From assembly GCF_944324995.1 (NCBI RefSeq), contig NZ_CALUYL010000008.1, forward strand, positions 1 to 64,000: DNA of 64,000 nt. Direction: 5' to 3'. Positions 33,669 through 43,500 of the stretch are shown piece by piece. A program made the translations under genes and the position numbers. Source of the stretch: an uncultured Mailhella sp. (GTDB taxonomy: Bacteria; Desulfobacterota; Desulfovibrionia; Desulfovibrionales; Desulfovibrionaceae). Positions within the stretch are counted from its first letter, which is position 1. Every line of letters starts with the position of its first letter. The notes under the pieces are model-generated. The model was not told where the DNA came from and did no database searches. It saw only the letters and a list, made by a program, of their open reading frames with translations.

Positions 33669-34820
33669 TTAACCGGGGAAGGTGATGATGTCGCCGTTGC
33701 CCAGGTAGTTTGTCGTCTTGGAGCGGAAGCGTGCCGTGCCCTTCACCACCGGGTATCCGGCGTCGACGAACTTCTGTGCCGTGATGAGACCCGTGCAGTG
33801 ATTGCAGCCCACGCGCTGAAGATTCCACTTCTTCAGGCCGATGACGAGGTCGTCGTACTTGGGATCCCAGTCGTCGAACGGGGAGATGTGCAGACCGCCG
33901 TAGAGGCCGTAGAACTTGTCGTTTTCGTACTTGAGTTCCTTGTAGGCCGTGTCGGCGAACAGAATGATGCCCTGATGGCAGCAGCCCGTGATGCTCACAA
34001 GGCCCACGTCCTTCACGTTGCAGTACAGCGACATTTCGCCGTACACCTTGAAGATGATGGGGCATTCAAACTGATACAGCGCCACGCCCGGCTGCAGCGG
34101 ATACAGCCCCTTCTTGACTTCGGTCCATTCGCCCACGTGGCCGGAATCCTTGAGGTACTGCTTGCCCTGCGGATAGAAGGTGTTCGGCGTGTACACGTGG
34201 ATGTTGGGGGCGTACTTGGCCACCACGGGGAAGGCCCAGTAGTGATCCATGTGTTCGTGCGTCTGAATGAATCCGGCAATTTCGCCGTTGGCGAGCATGT
34301 TGTCTATGCCTTCGCGCTTGAAGCTTTCCTCCATCCAGTCGTAGTTCCAGCCGCAGTCGAACAGATACTTGGTCTTGGTGCCGTCCATGGCCTCGATTTC
34401 CACGAGGCAGGAGAATCCGCCCGCGTTGTCGGCGTCCACGGAGTTTTCCTTGGCGACGGCCCAGGCTTCGTGGAGCTGCCCCTTCTGAAGGTAGGGCTTG
34501 ATCTTGGCCATGCCTTCGTCGTAGGTGCCCTTGCCTATGCCCTTGCCGTTGCCGAAGGGCGCCCAGTTGTAGGTGTACTGATCCACGAGCAGGCCGCCCG
34601 CGCCGGTGACGTTCTTCATGAAGATGCCGTTGTCGAACCAGCTGGTTTCCGAAATGTTGGTCACCTTCACCGACTTGCACACGCCGAAATCGGCCATGTT
34701 GCGTTCAACCTTGGGCAGGAAGGCCTTGCGCATGGGTGTGTAGGAATAAAGCCCCATGGCTCCAAGCGCGCCGGCTCCGATGCCGAGAGATGCGCCTTTG
34801 AGAAATTCGCGTCTGTTCAT
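33669..34820 (-). CDS. Tat-exported metallo-beta-lactamase-fold protein (COG1237-like)
   Basis: A 383-residue protein with a twin-arginine leader (NRREFLKG plus a hydrophobic Gly/Ala stretch). The MBL metal motif THEHMDH spans residues 187-193. Later GCCHQGI, YGGLHISPF and CNHCTG blocks resemble the COG1237 group (7,8-dihydropterin-6-methyl-aminobenzene phosphate synthase relatives). Export by Tat implies a folded, metal-loaded periplasmic enzyme. It lies 8 bases after the gene for a polytopic membrane protein, and the two are probably co-translated. The substrate is unknown. Confidence 0.82.
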   Translation of the reverse strand: MNRREFLKGASLGIGAGALGAMGLYSYTPMRKAFLPKVERNMADFGVCKSVKVTNISETSWFDNGIFMKNVTGAGGLLVDQYTYNWAPFGNGKGIGKGTYDEGMAKIKPYLQKGQLHEAWAVAKENSVDADNAGGFSCLVEIEAMDGTKTKYLFDCGWNYDWMEESFKREGIDNMLANGEIAGFIQTHEHMDHYWAFPVVAKYAPNIHVYTPNTFYPQGKQYLKDSGHVGEWTEVKKGLYPLQPGVALYQFECPIIFKVYGEMSLYCNVKDVGLVSITGCCHQGIILFADTAYKELKYENDKFYGLYGGLHISPFDDWDPKYDDLVIGLKKWNLQRVGCNHCTGLITAQKFVDAGYPVVKGTARFRSKTTNYLGNGDIITFPG

Positions 34821-34828
34821 AAGGACTC

Positions 34829-36229
34829 CTACTTCACCAGTGTGAAGGTTGCACTGCAGATGGGCAGCAGCCAGACGATGAGGAAGTACAGGGCCACGCC
34901 GACGAGAATGCCGAACAGCAGGCCGGGCTTCATGGCGGGGTTCCAGGCGTGATCCACTTCGATGTGGCGCTTTTCTGCGGCGAGCTCTTCAGCAGTCTTG
35001 AATTCGCGCCGCCATCCGGGCCAGCCGTCCATGAACCACCAGTTGATGAGCCAGATGTCGATGAGCCAGATGGTGGGAATCATGGGGAACTGCTGCGGAT
35101 GAGAGAAGCCCTTCTGCGTGCCGAGAATGAAGTGGGCGTACTGATAGTACAGGCAGTAGAGCACGATGCCGCCCACGATGACGAGGCCGGTGCGGATGAG
35201 AATGTTGACGGGAGTGCTGAACTTGGTGGGCCAGTTTTCGCAGTAGAACTGCACGAAGAGTGCGGGCACGAGGAAGAAGATGGCGGTTTCGCCCACGTGC
35301 AGCCAGCGCCAGTCGGGAGCGGCGTCGCGACGATGACCGCGGATGGCGTCGCCCCACACGAGTTCCTGCATGTACCAGAAGAACAGGCACAGCGCCCAGG
35401 CGATGACGATGATGCCCACGAACAGCGCGATGCGGCGGGGCCAGTCGCGCTTTATCATGGTGAAGGGATACCGTTCCCAGATGCCTTCCACGAACCACAC
35501 CACCACGGTGCAGCACATGATCCAGGCCACGTGGAAGTTGGCGGACACGGTCTGCGCGAAGTCTTCCCAGTAGGGCGGGCAGATGGCCGTGAAGTACTGC
35601 CAGGGATAATACAGGATGCCCATGTGATTGTGCATGGTCATGAAGTAGATGACGAGACTGAGACAGAAGGTGCCGAGCCAGATGCTGAAGCCGCGCACGG
35701 GCTGGGAGGCGTTGGCCCAGGGCTGACCTTCGAGGGCGACCACCCAGGCGGGGCTGATCCAGGAGGCGATGACGGCGAACATCATGCAGGCCTGGGCCGC
35801 GTATTCGGTGGAATAGAATTCGGTGAGTCCGAGCTTCTGGAGCTGTTCGGGATTGAAGTAGGCGAAGGCGAAGTTGCCGAGCACGGCTTCAAAGAATCCG
35901 TGGATGAAGAAGATCATGGTGCCGACGGAAATGAGCGCCAGCACGAGACCCTTCTGCAGAGGATGGGCGTTGCGGATCCAGTCTCTCTTGAAGGGCCAGA
36001 AGTCGAAGGTGTAGGCCATCCAGATGAGGATGATCAGCCACCAGCGGCAGTAGTTGTAGCCCACGTAGGGGGTGTAGAAGCGCATGATGCCGCGCGGATC
36101 CTGAAAGATCCACCATGTCACCGCGAAAATCAGCAGCGTGAACGCCAGGTTCATGAGCGCGGGGATGGGGCCTCTCCATCTTTTGACGAGCTTGCGCTCT
36201 TCAAGATAAGGAAGCTGTTCCTGAGACAT
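34829..36229 (-). CDS. Unassigned polytopic membrane protein, Trp/His-rich
   Basis: I do not recognise this 466-residue protein. It has about ten to twelve hydrophobic segments, is very rich in Trp and Tyr, and carries several membrane-proximal histidines (MHNHMGI, NFHVAW, LHVGET, YAHFILG). These could bind heme or metal. The C-terminus has an acidic/basic soluble stretch before a last hairpin (NPAMKPGLLFGILVGVALYFL). It is encoded between a 109-aa protein and a Tat-exported MBL protein with short gaps (15 and 8 bases). It may be a transporter or a membrane-bound metalloenzyme; no function is claimed. Confidence 0.75.
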   Translation of the reverse strand: MSQEQLPYLEERKLVKRWRGPIPALMNLAFTLLIFAVTWWIFQDPRGIMRFYTPYVGYNYCRWWLIILIWMAYTFDFWPFKRDWIRNAHPLQKGLVLALISVGTMIFFIHGFFEAVLGNFAFAYFNPEQLQKLGLTEFYSTEYAAQACMMFAVIASWISPAWVVALEGQPWANASQPVRGFSIWLGTFCLSLVIYFMTMHNHMGILYYPWQYFTAICPPYWEDFAQTVSANFHVAWIMCCTVVVWFVEGIWERYPFTMIKRDWPRRIALFVGIIVIAWALCLFFWYMQELVWGDAIRGHRRDAAPDWRWLHVGETAIFFLVPALFVQFYCENWPTKFSTPVNILIRTGLVIVGGIVLYCLYYQYAHFILGTQKGFSHPQQFPMIPTIWLIDIWLINWWFMDGWPGWRREFKTAEELAAEKRHIEVDHAWNPAMKPGLLFGILVGVALYFLIVWLLPICSATFTLVK

Positions 36230-36244
36230 AGGTTCCTCCTTGTT

Positions 36245-36574
36245 TCAGTCGGGGGGCTTCCGCTGTTCCTCCTGAGCGGAGCCCGGGGTCCTACGCCCTT
36301 GAGCGTTCAGGGCGTCTTCGCCGTACATGGCCTTGACGACCAGCGCGGCCATTTCATTGCGCGACATGCCTGAGGTGTCACCTCCGAGTCTGGCAGCCTC
36401 CATGTTCAGCATGACGCCCGAAAATTCGGGGGGCAGCATGGACAGGTAGTCTGGTTCCGGCGAGGTCTCTTCCCCGTTTCCCTGCCGCGGGGAGGATGGA
36501 TCGCCCTGTGCTGCCACGGAACGGAATATTCCGTGCAGAAAATCCTTCCGGCTTATGACGTTGCGCGTGCTCAT
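36245..36574 (-). CDS. Hypothetical 109-aa protein
   Basis: Not recognised. A soluble, acidic and Pro/Gly/Ser-rich protein beginning with [10 protein letters not shown], which resembles a degenerate Tat-type N-region but has no following hydrophobic core. A helical middle part ([19 protein letters not shown]) and [10 protein letters not shown] follow. It starts in a 4-base overlap with the GntR stop and precedes the membrane protein by 15 bases. It could be a chaperone or small subunit for the membrane protein. Confidence 0.65.
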   Translation of the reverse strand: MSTRNVISRKDFLHGIFRSVAAQGDPSSPRQGNGEETSPEPDYLSMLPPEFSGVMLNMEAARLGGDTSGMSRNEMAALVVKAMYGEDALNAQGRRTPGSAQEEQRKPPD

Positions 36575-37215
36575 GAGGCCTCCGTCAGCGTCCGGAGGGT
36601 GGAAAAATAGGCCTCGGCCGCAGCTTCGGCGTCGGCGGCGTCGGCGTGGCGCACGGCGCTCAGTATTCTTGCCAGATGCGCGAAGGCCTGTTCCTTCTGC
36701 TGCAGGTCGCAGGCGTTGAACAGTCGTATCAGCGACTTGCCGTCGGGCAGGCAGGCGGCCAGCGCCGAACTCACGCTGGCGTTGTTGATGAAGCGCGCCG
36801 CTTCCATGAAGAACTGTATGTTCGCCTGCGCGAAGGCCTTGATGTCGTCGTTGCGCAGCGCCGTGCCCGCCACGGGCAGAATGCGTTCGAGCCTGAGCAC
36901 CTGCGAGGGCCGGATGACGAGCGACGAGGCGCGGATGATGGACGGTATGATGAGCAGACTGGCGTCTATTCTGTCGATGAGGGGGCACTGCGCGGGATGC
37001 TCGGAAGGCAGAGCGCGCACGCGCGTGCCGCTGCCGTGCGTGGTTTCGAGAATGCCGCGTCCGGCAAGGGCGCTGATGGCGGCCCGCAGAGTGGTGCGGT
37101 TCACGTGCAGCTCTTCGGCGAGCTGCCGTTCGGCGGGCAGGCGCTCGAACAGCTTCCAGCGACCTTCCATGAGGGCCTGTTCCAGCTGCTGCTCAATCAT
37201 TTTCTGCTTGCTCAT
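36571..37215 (-). CDS. GntR-family transcriptional regulator (FadR-like)
   Basis: A 214-residue repressor-type protein with an N-terminal winged HTH ([34 protein letters not shown]) and a C-terminal all-helical FCD/FadR-like effector domain. The start at 37215 (MSKQKM) is preferred over in-frame ATGs further upstream because CGGGAG lies 7 bases before it. It heads the operon running to the TonB-like gene and is divergent from the PAS-like gene. Two TGGTTCATCCA sites in between are likely operators. Confidence 0.9.
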   Translation of the reverse strand: MSKQKMIEQQLEQALMEGRWKLFERLPAERQLAEELHVNRTTLRAAISALAGRGILETTHGSGTRVRALPSEHPAQCPLIDRIDASLLIIPSIIRASSLVIRPSQVLRLERILPVAGTALRNDDIKAFAQANIQFFMEAARFINNASVSSALAACLPDGKSLIRLFNACDLQQKEQAFAHLARILSAVRHADAADAEAAAEAYFSTLRTLTEAS

Positions 37216-37350
37216 GCCCGAACTCCCGCGGTCATTTCGCCCTGTATCCATGATACTAGTTTTGCGCTGTTGTTCCAAAAGACTCAAGGCTTTTCAGAAA
37301 AAAAGAAAAAAAATGATAATACATTGAGTTAATGCAGAAAAACATGAAAT

Positions 37351-37457
37351 AATGGTTCATCCACTGTTGCTTTTTCTCGATGAAGACAATTATCGGCAGG
37401 GAATTTTTCGCAAGCTGCCGCGCTTTTTCAGGCAAATAATAAAAAATGGTTCATCCA
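37351..37457. promoter_or_regulatory. Two identical candidate GntR operators
   Basis: AATGGTTCATCCA occurs at 37351-37363 and again at 37445-37457, 94 bases apart. The core TGG-N5-CCA is a dyad similar to GntR/FadR operators. Both sites lie in the AT-rich region between the divergent GntR gene and PAS-like gene, so both directions could be controlled. Confidence 0.6.
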
Positions 37458-37523
37458 ATTTACAATGAGGTCTTTTTTCCGTAGAGTGAAGAAGCATCTT
37501 TCAGCACTTCGCGGAGGCGCGCT

Positions 37524-38705
37524 ATGGATTTCTCTCTTTGGGCGTCAGGTTTTCCCGGCTTGTTGTGGGAGATAGAACATCGCCGTTCGCGCATCCGGCT
37601 GCTGAACGACTGGAAGCTCCCTTCTCTCGGCGAGCACACGTCGAGGCTTCTCAAGGACGCGCAGTTCCGCAGGCGCGCGGTCATGAAATCGGATCACACG
37701 CTGATCGGCGAATTCTGGGAAATGGTCACGGGTCGTCAGCCCGCCATGGTGACGTTCCGGCTTGAGGGCAGCCCGCACCGCGCCTATCTCCTGCAGGGCT
37801 GGCCGGATCCGCAGGACGCGGGAAAATATTTCGGCATGCTCAAGGATTCCGTGCTGCCCGCCACCTTTGTGGCCAACGGCGCGGCGGGCACCTGTCAGCT
37901 GGCGCTGGGGGGCTCGGAATATCCCGTGCTGGTGCTCAGTCTCGATCAGAAGGAAATCGTCACCTGCAACGAGGCCGCGCAGACGCTCTTCGACGGCGCG
38001 GCCAGGGGTGGCGGGGAATTCATGCTCGAAGACATTGCGCCCGGCGAGATGGGCGAAACGCTGCTCGGCGCGTCCCGGCGCGCGCTGGAAGACGGCATCT
38101 GGGCCGGAACGCTCATGCTCCGCAGCGGCACGGGGAGCATACTCGGCTCGAAGGTGCGCGTGTCGCCGTGCTCCACGGGCGCGGACATCGTGCGCATCGC
38201 GCTGCTCAACATTCCCGACGCTCCGGCCGCCTGCGCGCTGTCGCCCAGCGTGGAGCCGGGCAGTTCGCCGCTTTCTCTTCAGGATGGGCTGGAGGAGCTT
38301 CTTGCCGCCTGTCCGGGCGTGGAGGGGCTCATGTTTTCCGACATTCAGTCTGCGCGGGGCAAGGTGGAAGTGTACGGCGTGGGCCGACTGTTTGCCTCGC
38401 TGGAGTGGGGAGCCGCGCACGCCTACGAGGGAACCATAGCCCAGGACATCGAGCGCTTCAGTCTGGAATCGCTCATTGTGGAAGACACGCTCGACAGCAT
38501 CAAGTCCATCGACTGGGCCATGTTCATTCCCTGCGGCGTGCGTTCCTATTTCGCCAAGCCGTTCTATTCGGCCGAAGGGCTGCACGCCGTGCTGATTTTT
38601 GCGTTCAGTCAGCCGTCGCCCGGCGGCGTGAGCGAAGCGCCGTTCCGTGCGCTTTACGAGCCCTTTGCCTCGCTGGTGGCGCGCTGGCGCGCCGGGCGCG
38701 CCTGA
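37524..38705 (+). CDS. PAS-like sensor protein of unknown output
   Basis: A 393-residue soluble protein. The central part (about residues 130-225) looks like a PAS domain: EYPVLVLSLDQKEIVTCNEAAQTLFDG, then a basic/acidic helix and LRSGTGSILGSKVRVSP. The C-terminal third resembles a GAF-like fold (DDTLDSIK-type helices, VRSYFAKPFYSAEGLHAVLIF). No kinase, GGDEF, EAL or HTH output is visible. A GGAGG-like site lies upstream. It is divergent from the GntR gene and shares the operator region, so it may sense the signal relevant to that operon. Confidence 0.7.
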   Translation: MDFSLWASGFPGLLWEIEHRRSRIRLLNDWKLPSLGEHTSRLLKDAQFRRRAVMKSDHTLIGEFWEMVTGRQPAMVTFRLEGSPHRAYLLQGWPDPQDAGKYFGMLKDSVLPATFVANGAAGTCQLALGGSEYPVLVLSLDQKEIVTCNEAAQTLFDGAARGGGEFMLEDIAPGEMGETLLGASRRALEDGIWAGTLMLRSGTGSILGSKVRVSPCSTGADIVRIALLNIPDAPAACALSPSVEPGSSPLSLQDGLEELLAACPGVEGLMFSDIQSARGKVEVYGVGRLFASLEWGAAHAYEGTIAQDIERFSLESLIVEDTLDSIKSIDWAMFIPCGVRSYFAKPFYSAEGLHAVLIFAFSQPSPGGVSEAPFRALYEPFASLVARWRAGRA

Positions 38706-38917
38706 CGGCTCCGGAAAGCAGCCTTCCGGAAAACGGCGCGTCGGAAGCGGTGCCCCCGCGTATGGAGGCTTCCAAACGGCAGGGCGCAGCCTGCGGGTTA
38801 TGTGCCGCGAAATCGGCGCAAGCAGGGGGTCGGCCGCCCGTGCCGCGGCCTTTCCTGAAAAATGCGCATTTTTTTCTTGACTATCGCGGCCCATTCTGGC
38901 AGAAATGACTCCGCAAC

Positions 38918-38993
<76 letters not shown>

Positions 38994-39001
38994 GAAATTT
39001 C

Positions 39002-39032
39002 AAGGGGTTATGGCAAAGAGTCATAACCCCTT
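39002..39032 (+). terminator. Terminator after tRNA-Ala
   Basis: An 11-bp stem (AAGGGGTTATG / CATAACCCCTT) is followed by ATTTTTTTT, 8 bases after the tRNA. Confidence 0.92.
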
Positions 39033-39107
39033 ATTTTTTTTATGCTTCAGGTTGTTGTGGCAGTTTTTGAGGAAAAGAAAATTGTTATCGATTTTCAGGA
39101 TATCGAA

Positions 39108-39132
39108 CTCTCCCCAACTGAGCTGCATCTCC
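39108..39132 (-). repeat. Inverted partial copy of the tRNA-Ala 5' end
   Basis: On the minus strand these 25 bases match the first 24 bases of the tRNA-Ala gene (acceptor strand plus D arm) with two substitutions and one inserted G. The rest of the tRNA is absent. It lies about 115 bases past the tRNA in inverted orientation and looks like a remnant of a rearrangement or insertion at the tRNA gene. Confidence 0.65.
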
Positions 39133-40278
39133 ATTCCTTGATGCAGTAAAGAAAGTGTCGAAGCACTCTCAAAAAATGAGAAATGATAAAACAGCTCATG
39201 CGGGTTCATCATTTCTTTTGCTGAGAGTCTCACCTGAAACCAGAGGTCTGAGCAGCTCCTTTTTCAGTCTTGCCAGAAATCGTGATGCATATTCTTCCGC
39301 TTTCAGCCTGAACTGTTCCGAGAGTCACTCCGCCGAATTGGGGCAACTTCTGATGAGACAAGGGACATTTTGAAGCGCTTCCTGAAGAGTCGTTTTATCT
39401 CTGTGGGGCTTCTACGGGCCTTATTCGCATTTTTGCCAGTTTGGGAGGAATCAGGGCTGCATTTCCGTCATCAGTTTCCGTTGCAGTGCCGAGGGGATGA
39501 GGCACAAGGAGTATCGGCGGGCGCAAGCAATGGTATTGCCCGTTTCTTGCGGGTCGTTTTGGGGCAGGGCGATGACGGCTGTGCTGAATATTTACTGACC
39601 GGACTCTGCATGGATAAGCCGCGTTTCCAGTCCAATATACCCATCTTCCAGTTCGACTGGAGCAGTCCACGGGGCGCGTGAGCCAGATACCTTAAGCGGA
39701 AAGAAGACTACGGCAGAATTCCATGATCGAGTTGAGGGAGCATAGTCGCTGCCGATAAAGGGATTTTTGGCAGTCCTTTAGACGGGTTGAATCGTTGTTG
39801 GACGACGAGCATAGCGCTGGAGAGTCCTGTAATGCTTTCTGACCGTATCATGATAACACTTTTTTCTGTAGAGTTTTATCCTTTTTGTCCAAGAAAATGG
39901 ATGTTTATGAATATTTAATAAATTATAGTGTTAATGAGAAACAATTCATCACGGTAAATACTTCCATTATGATAGGAATATCATCGACAAGAAGTTTTCA
40001 ATACTTATTGTAGAGTCAAGTGGAATATGATTTTTTTTACAGAATAAAATACTAATAATGAAAGTAATTTTTATGAATAATTTTTAGCTGATTGATAAGA
40101 ATACTGTGTCTTGAGGCGATATGTCGTACTACATAAGGGGGACAAAATGACGCTATGTAAAGATATTGTGAACCGTAATGGAAAAGAACCGGGCAGTATC
40201 AAGTAAGGAAACAGAAGTCATAATTATAAATAAAATCAATGAGATGATATTTATTATAGCTAAAGCCGGAAAAAATTC
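39133..40278. other. Gene-free region between tRNA-Ala and the adhesin promoter
   Basis: No gene is supported. Short open frames at 39155-39681 have no recognisable family, ribosome binding site or codon bias. From about 39850 the sequence becomes strongly AT-rich. It may contain decayed mobile DNA next to the tRNA, but no integrase or insertion-sequence signature is visible. Confidence 0.45.
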
Positions 40279-40306
40279 TTGACTTGAGAGAAAACGCATC
40301 TAGACT
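40279..40306 (+). promoter_or_regulatory. Candidate sigma-70 promoter of the adhesin gene
   Basis: TTGACT (40279-40284) and TAGACT (40301-40306) have a 16-base spacer. They lie about 255 bases before the adhesin start codon, leaving a long 5' leader. Confidence 0.5.
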
Positions 40307-40463
40307 AGAAGCCTAGGCCATGCTGGTAGTTGGCCGTTGTTTTGTTCCTGCTGGTAGTGGAACTTGCGTTGAAGGGTGTATGTCGTCCTTTTTACGTTTA
40401 CAAGCAACCCACTGATTTAGCAGGATTTTTTTATGTTCTCTCCTTTTATTCCTTCGTCTTAAT

Positions 40464-40498
40464 AAGCCCCGTACCGGTTTGTCGCCGTTGCAGGGCTT
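40464..40498 (+). terminator. Attenuator-like hairpin in the adhesin leader
   Basis: AAGCCC (40464-40469) pairs with GGGCTT (40493-40498), enclosing a GC-rich loop with an internal dyad, and is followed by a T-rich run. It lies 65 bases before the adhesin start, where an intrinsic terminator could attenuate expression. Confidence 0.4.
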
Positions 40499-40562
40499 TT
40501 CTTGTTAACTGTTTTTCTCCTCCTCTTTTTCTTCTTTCTTTTTTTGATTTCAGGAGATCATC

Positions 40563-43500
40563 ATGGCCGATATACGACTTGCCAAGCCTGCCGCAGGAAC
40601 TTCCAGCAACATCGTCTGCGCACCCGAGGCGCGTTTCATCTTTGATTTTCCTACCGATGAAGCCACGCTTTCCCGCGAGGGAGACAATCTTGTCATCACG
40701 TTCGAGGACGGAAGTACGCTTCAGCTCGTCAATTTCTATACGGCCTATTCCAGCCAGAACATGCCCACGTTCGAGGTGCAGGGCGCAGAAATTTCCGGCG
40801 AGGACTTCTTCACGGCCATGAACGAGCCCGACCTCATGCCTGCCGCCGGTCCCGGAAGGGCCGCAGGCGCGCAGAGCAACGGCAACCGCTTTCATGACTA
40901 TGTGACGTCCGACCTTCTGGACGGTCTCGACCGTCTGGGCGGCCTCGACATCGGCTGGCCCGGCGAGGGCGTGAATCCCGACACCGACGGCGCGGCCACG
41001 GGGGATGGCGACATCAATTATGAAGTGACCCTCACGCCCGGCGACTCCGGCGATCTCGACGACGACATTCCCGTCATCGACAATCCCGACAATCCTCACG
41101 ACGGCAATGCCGATCCTTCTGCCGGCCGCAGTGTGCTCAGCGTGAATGAAGCCGGACTTCGCGGCGCTTCTTCCGTCACGGCTTCCGGCCACATGCTGGT
41201 GGATGCTCCCGACGGTGTGGCTTCCATCGTCATTGGCGGTCTCGTGGTGTTCGATGGTTCTGCGCTTACGGGGCAGGTCGTGCCCACGGATGAAGGCTAT
41301 CTGGAAGTGACGGGCTTCAACGCGGCCTCCGGGCGTCTGGACTACACCTATCATCTTACGCAGGCCACGCAGGAGCACGGCGGCGAGGGGGCGGACAAGA
41401 TTGCCCACGACCTTGCCGTGACCGTGACGGACCGCGACGGCTCCACGGATACCGGCGTGGTGACCGTGGTCATTACCGACGACGTGCCTGAGGCTTATGA
41501 TGACAGTGTTACGCTGACGGAGGCTGCGGCACAGACGGGTGGCAGCGGTGATAGCGTGCTGGAAAACGACGTGTTCGGCGCGGATGCCCCTGCGAACAAG
41601 ACGGTGACGTCAATTGAAGGTGGAACGCTGGGCCAGCCCGTGCAGGGTAAGTTCGGCACGCTGATGCTGAACGCGGACGGCACCTATACCTACAAGCTTG
41701 GCGAAAAGGTGAATGTGCCGAATGGCGAGAGCTGGGAGGAAAACTTCACCTACACCATCACGGATGCGGACGGTGATACGTCGGAGGCGACGCTGACCAT
41801 CACCATCAAGGGGGATGAGAACGAGCCCGAGGTAACACCTGCAGAGAACGAAGCCAAGATCGTGGTGGACGAAGGCGCCCTTCCCGACGGTTCCGGTCAG
41901 CATACGGCCCATGACTTTTTCGGCACTGGTTCCTTTACCGTGAATTTGAACGGCGAAGACGGCACCGTTACGCTGAAGTACGGCACAGGGAAGAATGCAC
42001 CAACCATTACTGTGAGCCTGATCAACGGCGAAGATTTCGAAACGAATTGGCTTTCCGACAACACAACACTGACGGTGAACGGCGTCGAGGTGGAGGTGAC
42101 GGGCGCCACGCAGGATGACAAGACCGGTAAGTGGACTGTTAACTACACCTATGAACTCACCGGCAATCAGACGCATACTACGGATAAGGGGGCAACGGGT
42201 GGAGCTGGAAATACCGGAGCAGACGATAGCCTTAACGGTACCATCGGCATTACGGTAACGGATGCTACCGGCGATACGTCTACCGGCTCGTTGACGGTGA
42301 CGGTGCATGACGACGGGCCGGTGGTGGAAGCGGATACGATCAGCTTTGGTGAACGTGAAGCGCAGGGCGGAGCTTCTGACGAAAATCTGCCCAACGTGCT
42401 GGCCAATGACCAGTTCGGAGCGGACGATACGGTTTCCACGCATATGGTGGCGGGTGTGTCTGCCGGTGTGCAGACTGGAGAACTGGCTTCTGGCACCGGC
42501 ACCGCAGTTGAAGGCGAGTACGGCTATCTGACGCTGAAAGCAGATGGAACGTACACCTATACGCTGAAGACGAATCCCGAGACCGGAAAGCCGATAGACA
42601 TCACGAGCGATGTTCAGGATGTGTTCAGCTATACGATAAAGGACAGTGACGGCGACTGGTCGACGACGACCATCACGGTGAACGTGTCAGCAGATACGCA
42701 GAAACCGAGCGTCACGATTCCGACTGTCGGCAGTGACGCCACGACGGTGTATGAATCCTCTCTGGACGAGAGTGCGGATCAGCCTGCGGGCAGTGACTCC
42801 GGATCGTCCAATGACAGGACTTCCGGTGAGATCAAGCTGGCTCTGAACGGCGAGAGCGGAACGCTGACCATCGGCGGCAAGACTATCGAGCTGGATGCCA
42901 CTGGCACTGCGACCAACCTTACGGAATCCAACAACACCATTACGACCGATCACGGCACGCTGACGATCACGTCCATAGCAAACGGTACGGTGAAATACGA
43001 GTATCAGCTGGACGGAGCGCAGGAGCATGCCGCCGTGCAGGGAGCCAATGAGCTGAAGGATGAAATCGCCATCAGCGTGACGGACCAGACGGGTGACACA
43101 GCAGACGGCACTCTGACCATCACCATCGTGGACGACGTGGCGACGGCGAAAGCGGATACGATCAGCTTTGGTGAACGTGAAGCGCAGGGCGGAGCTTCTG
43201 ACGAAAATCTGCCCAACGTGCTGGCCAATGACCAGTTCGGAGCGGACGATACGGTTTCCACGCATATGGTGGCGGGTGTGTCTGCCGGTGTGCAGACTGG
43301 AGAACTGGCTTCTGGCACCGGCACCGCAGTTGAAGGCGAGTACGGCTATCTGACGCTGAAAGCAGATGGAACGTACACCTATACGCTGAAGACGAATCCC
43401 GAGACCGGAAAGCCGATAGACATCACGAGCGATGTTCAGGATGTGTTCAGCTATACGATAAAGGACAGTGACGGCGACTGGTCGACGACGACCATCACGG

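Noticed and set aside
39108..39132. Second tRNA gene on the minus strand
   Set aside because: Only the 5' acceptor strand and D arm are present; no anticodon arm, T arm or 3' end follows.
39370..39681. 103-codon open frame downstream of tRNA-Ala, considered as an integrase or transposase remnant
   Set aside because: No catalytic motif, terminal repeats or ribosome binding site; evidence too thin to call a pseudogene.
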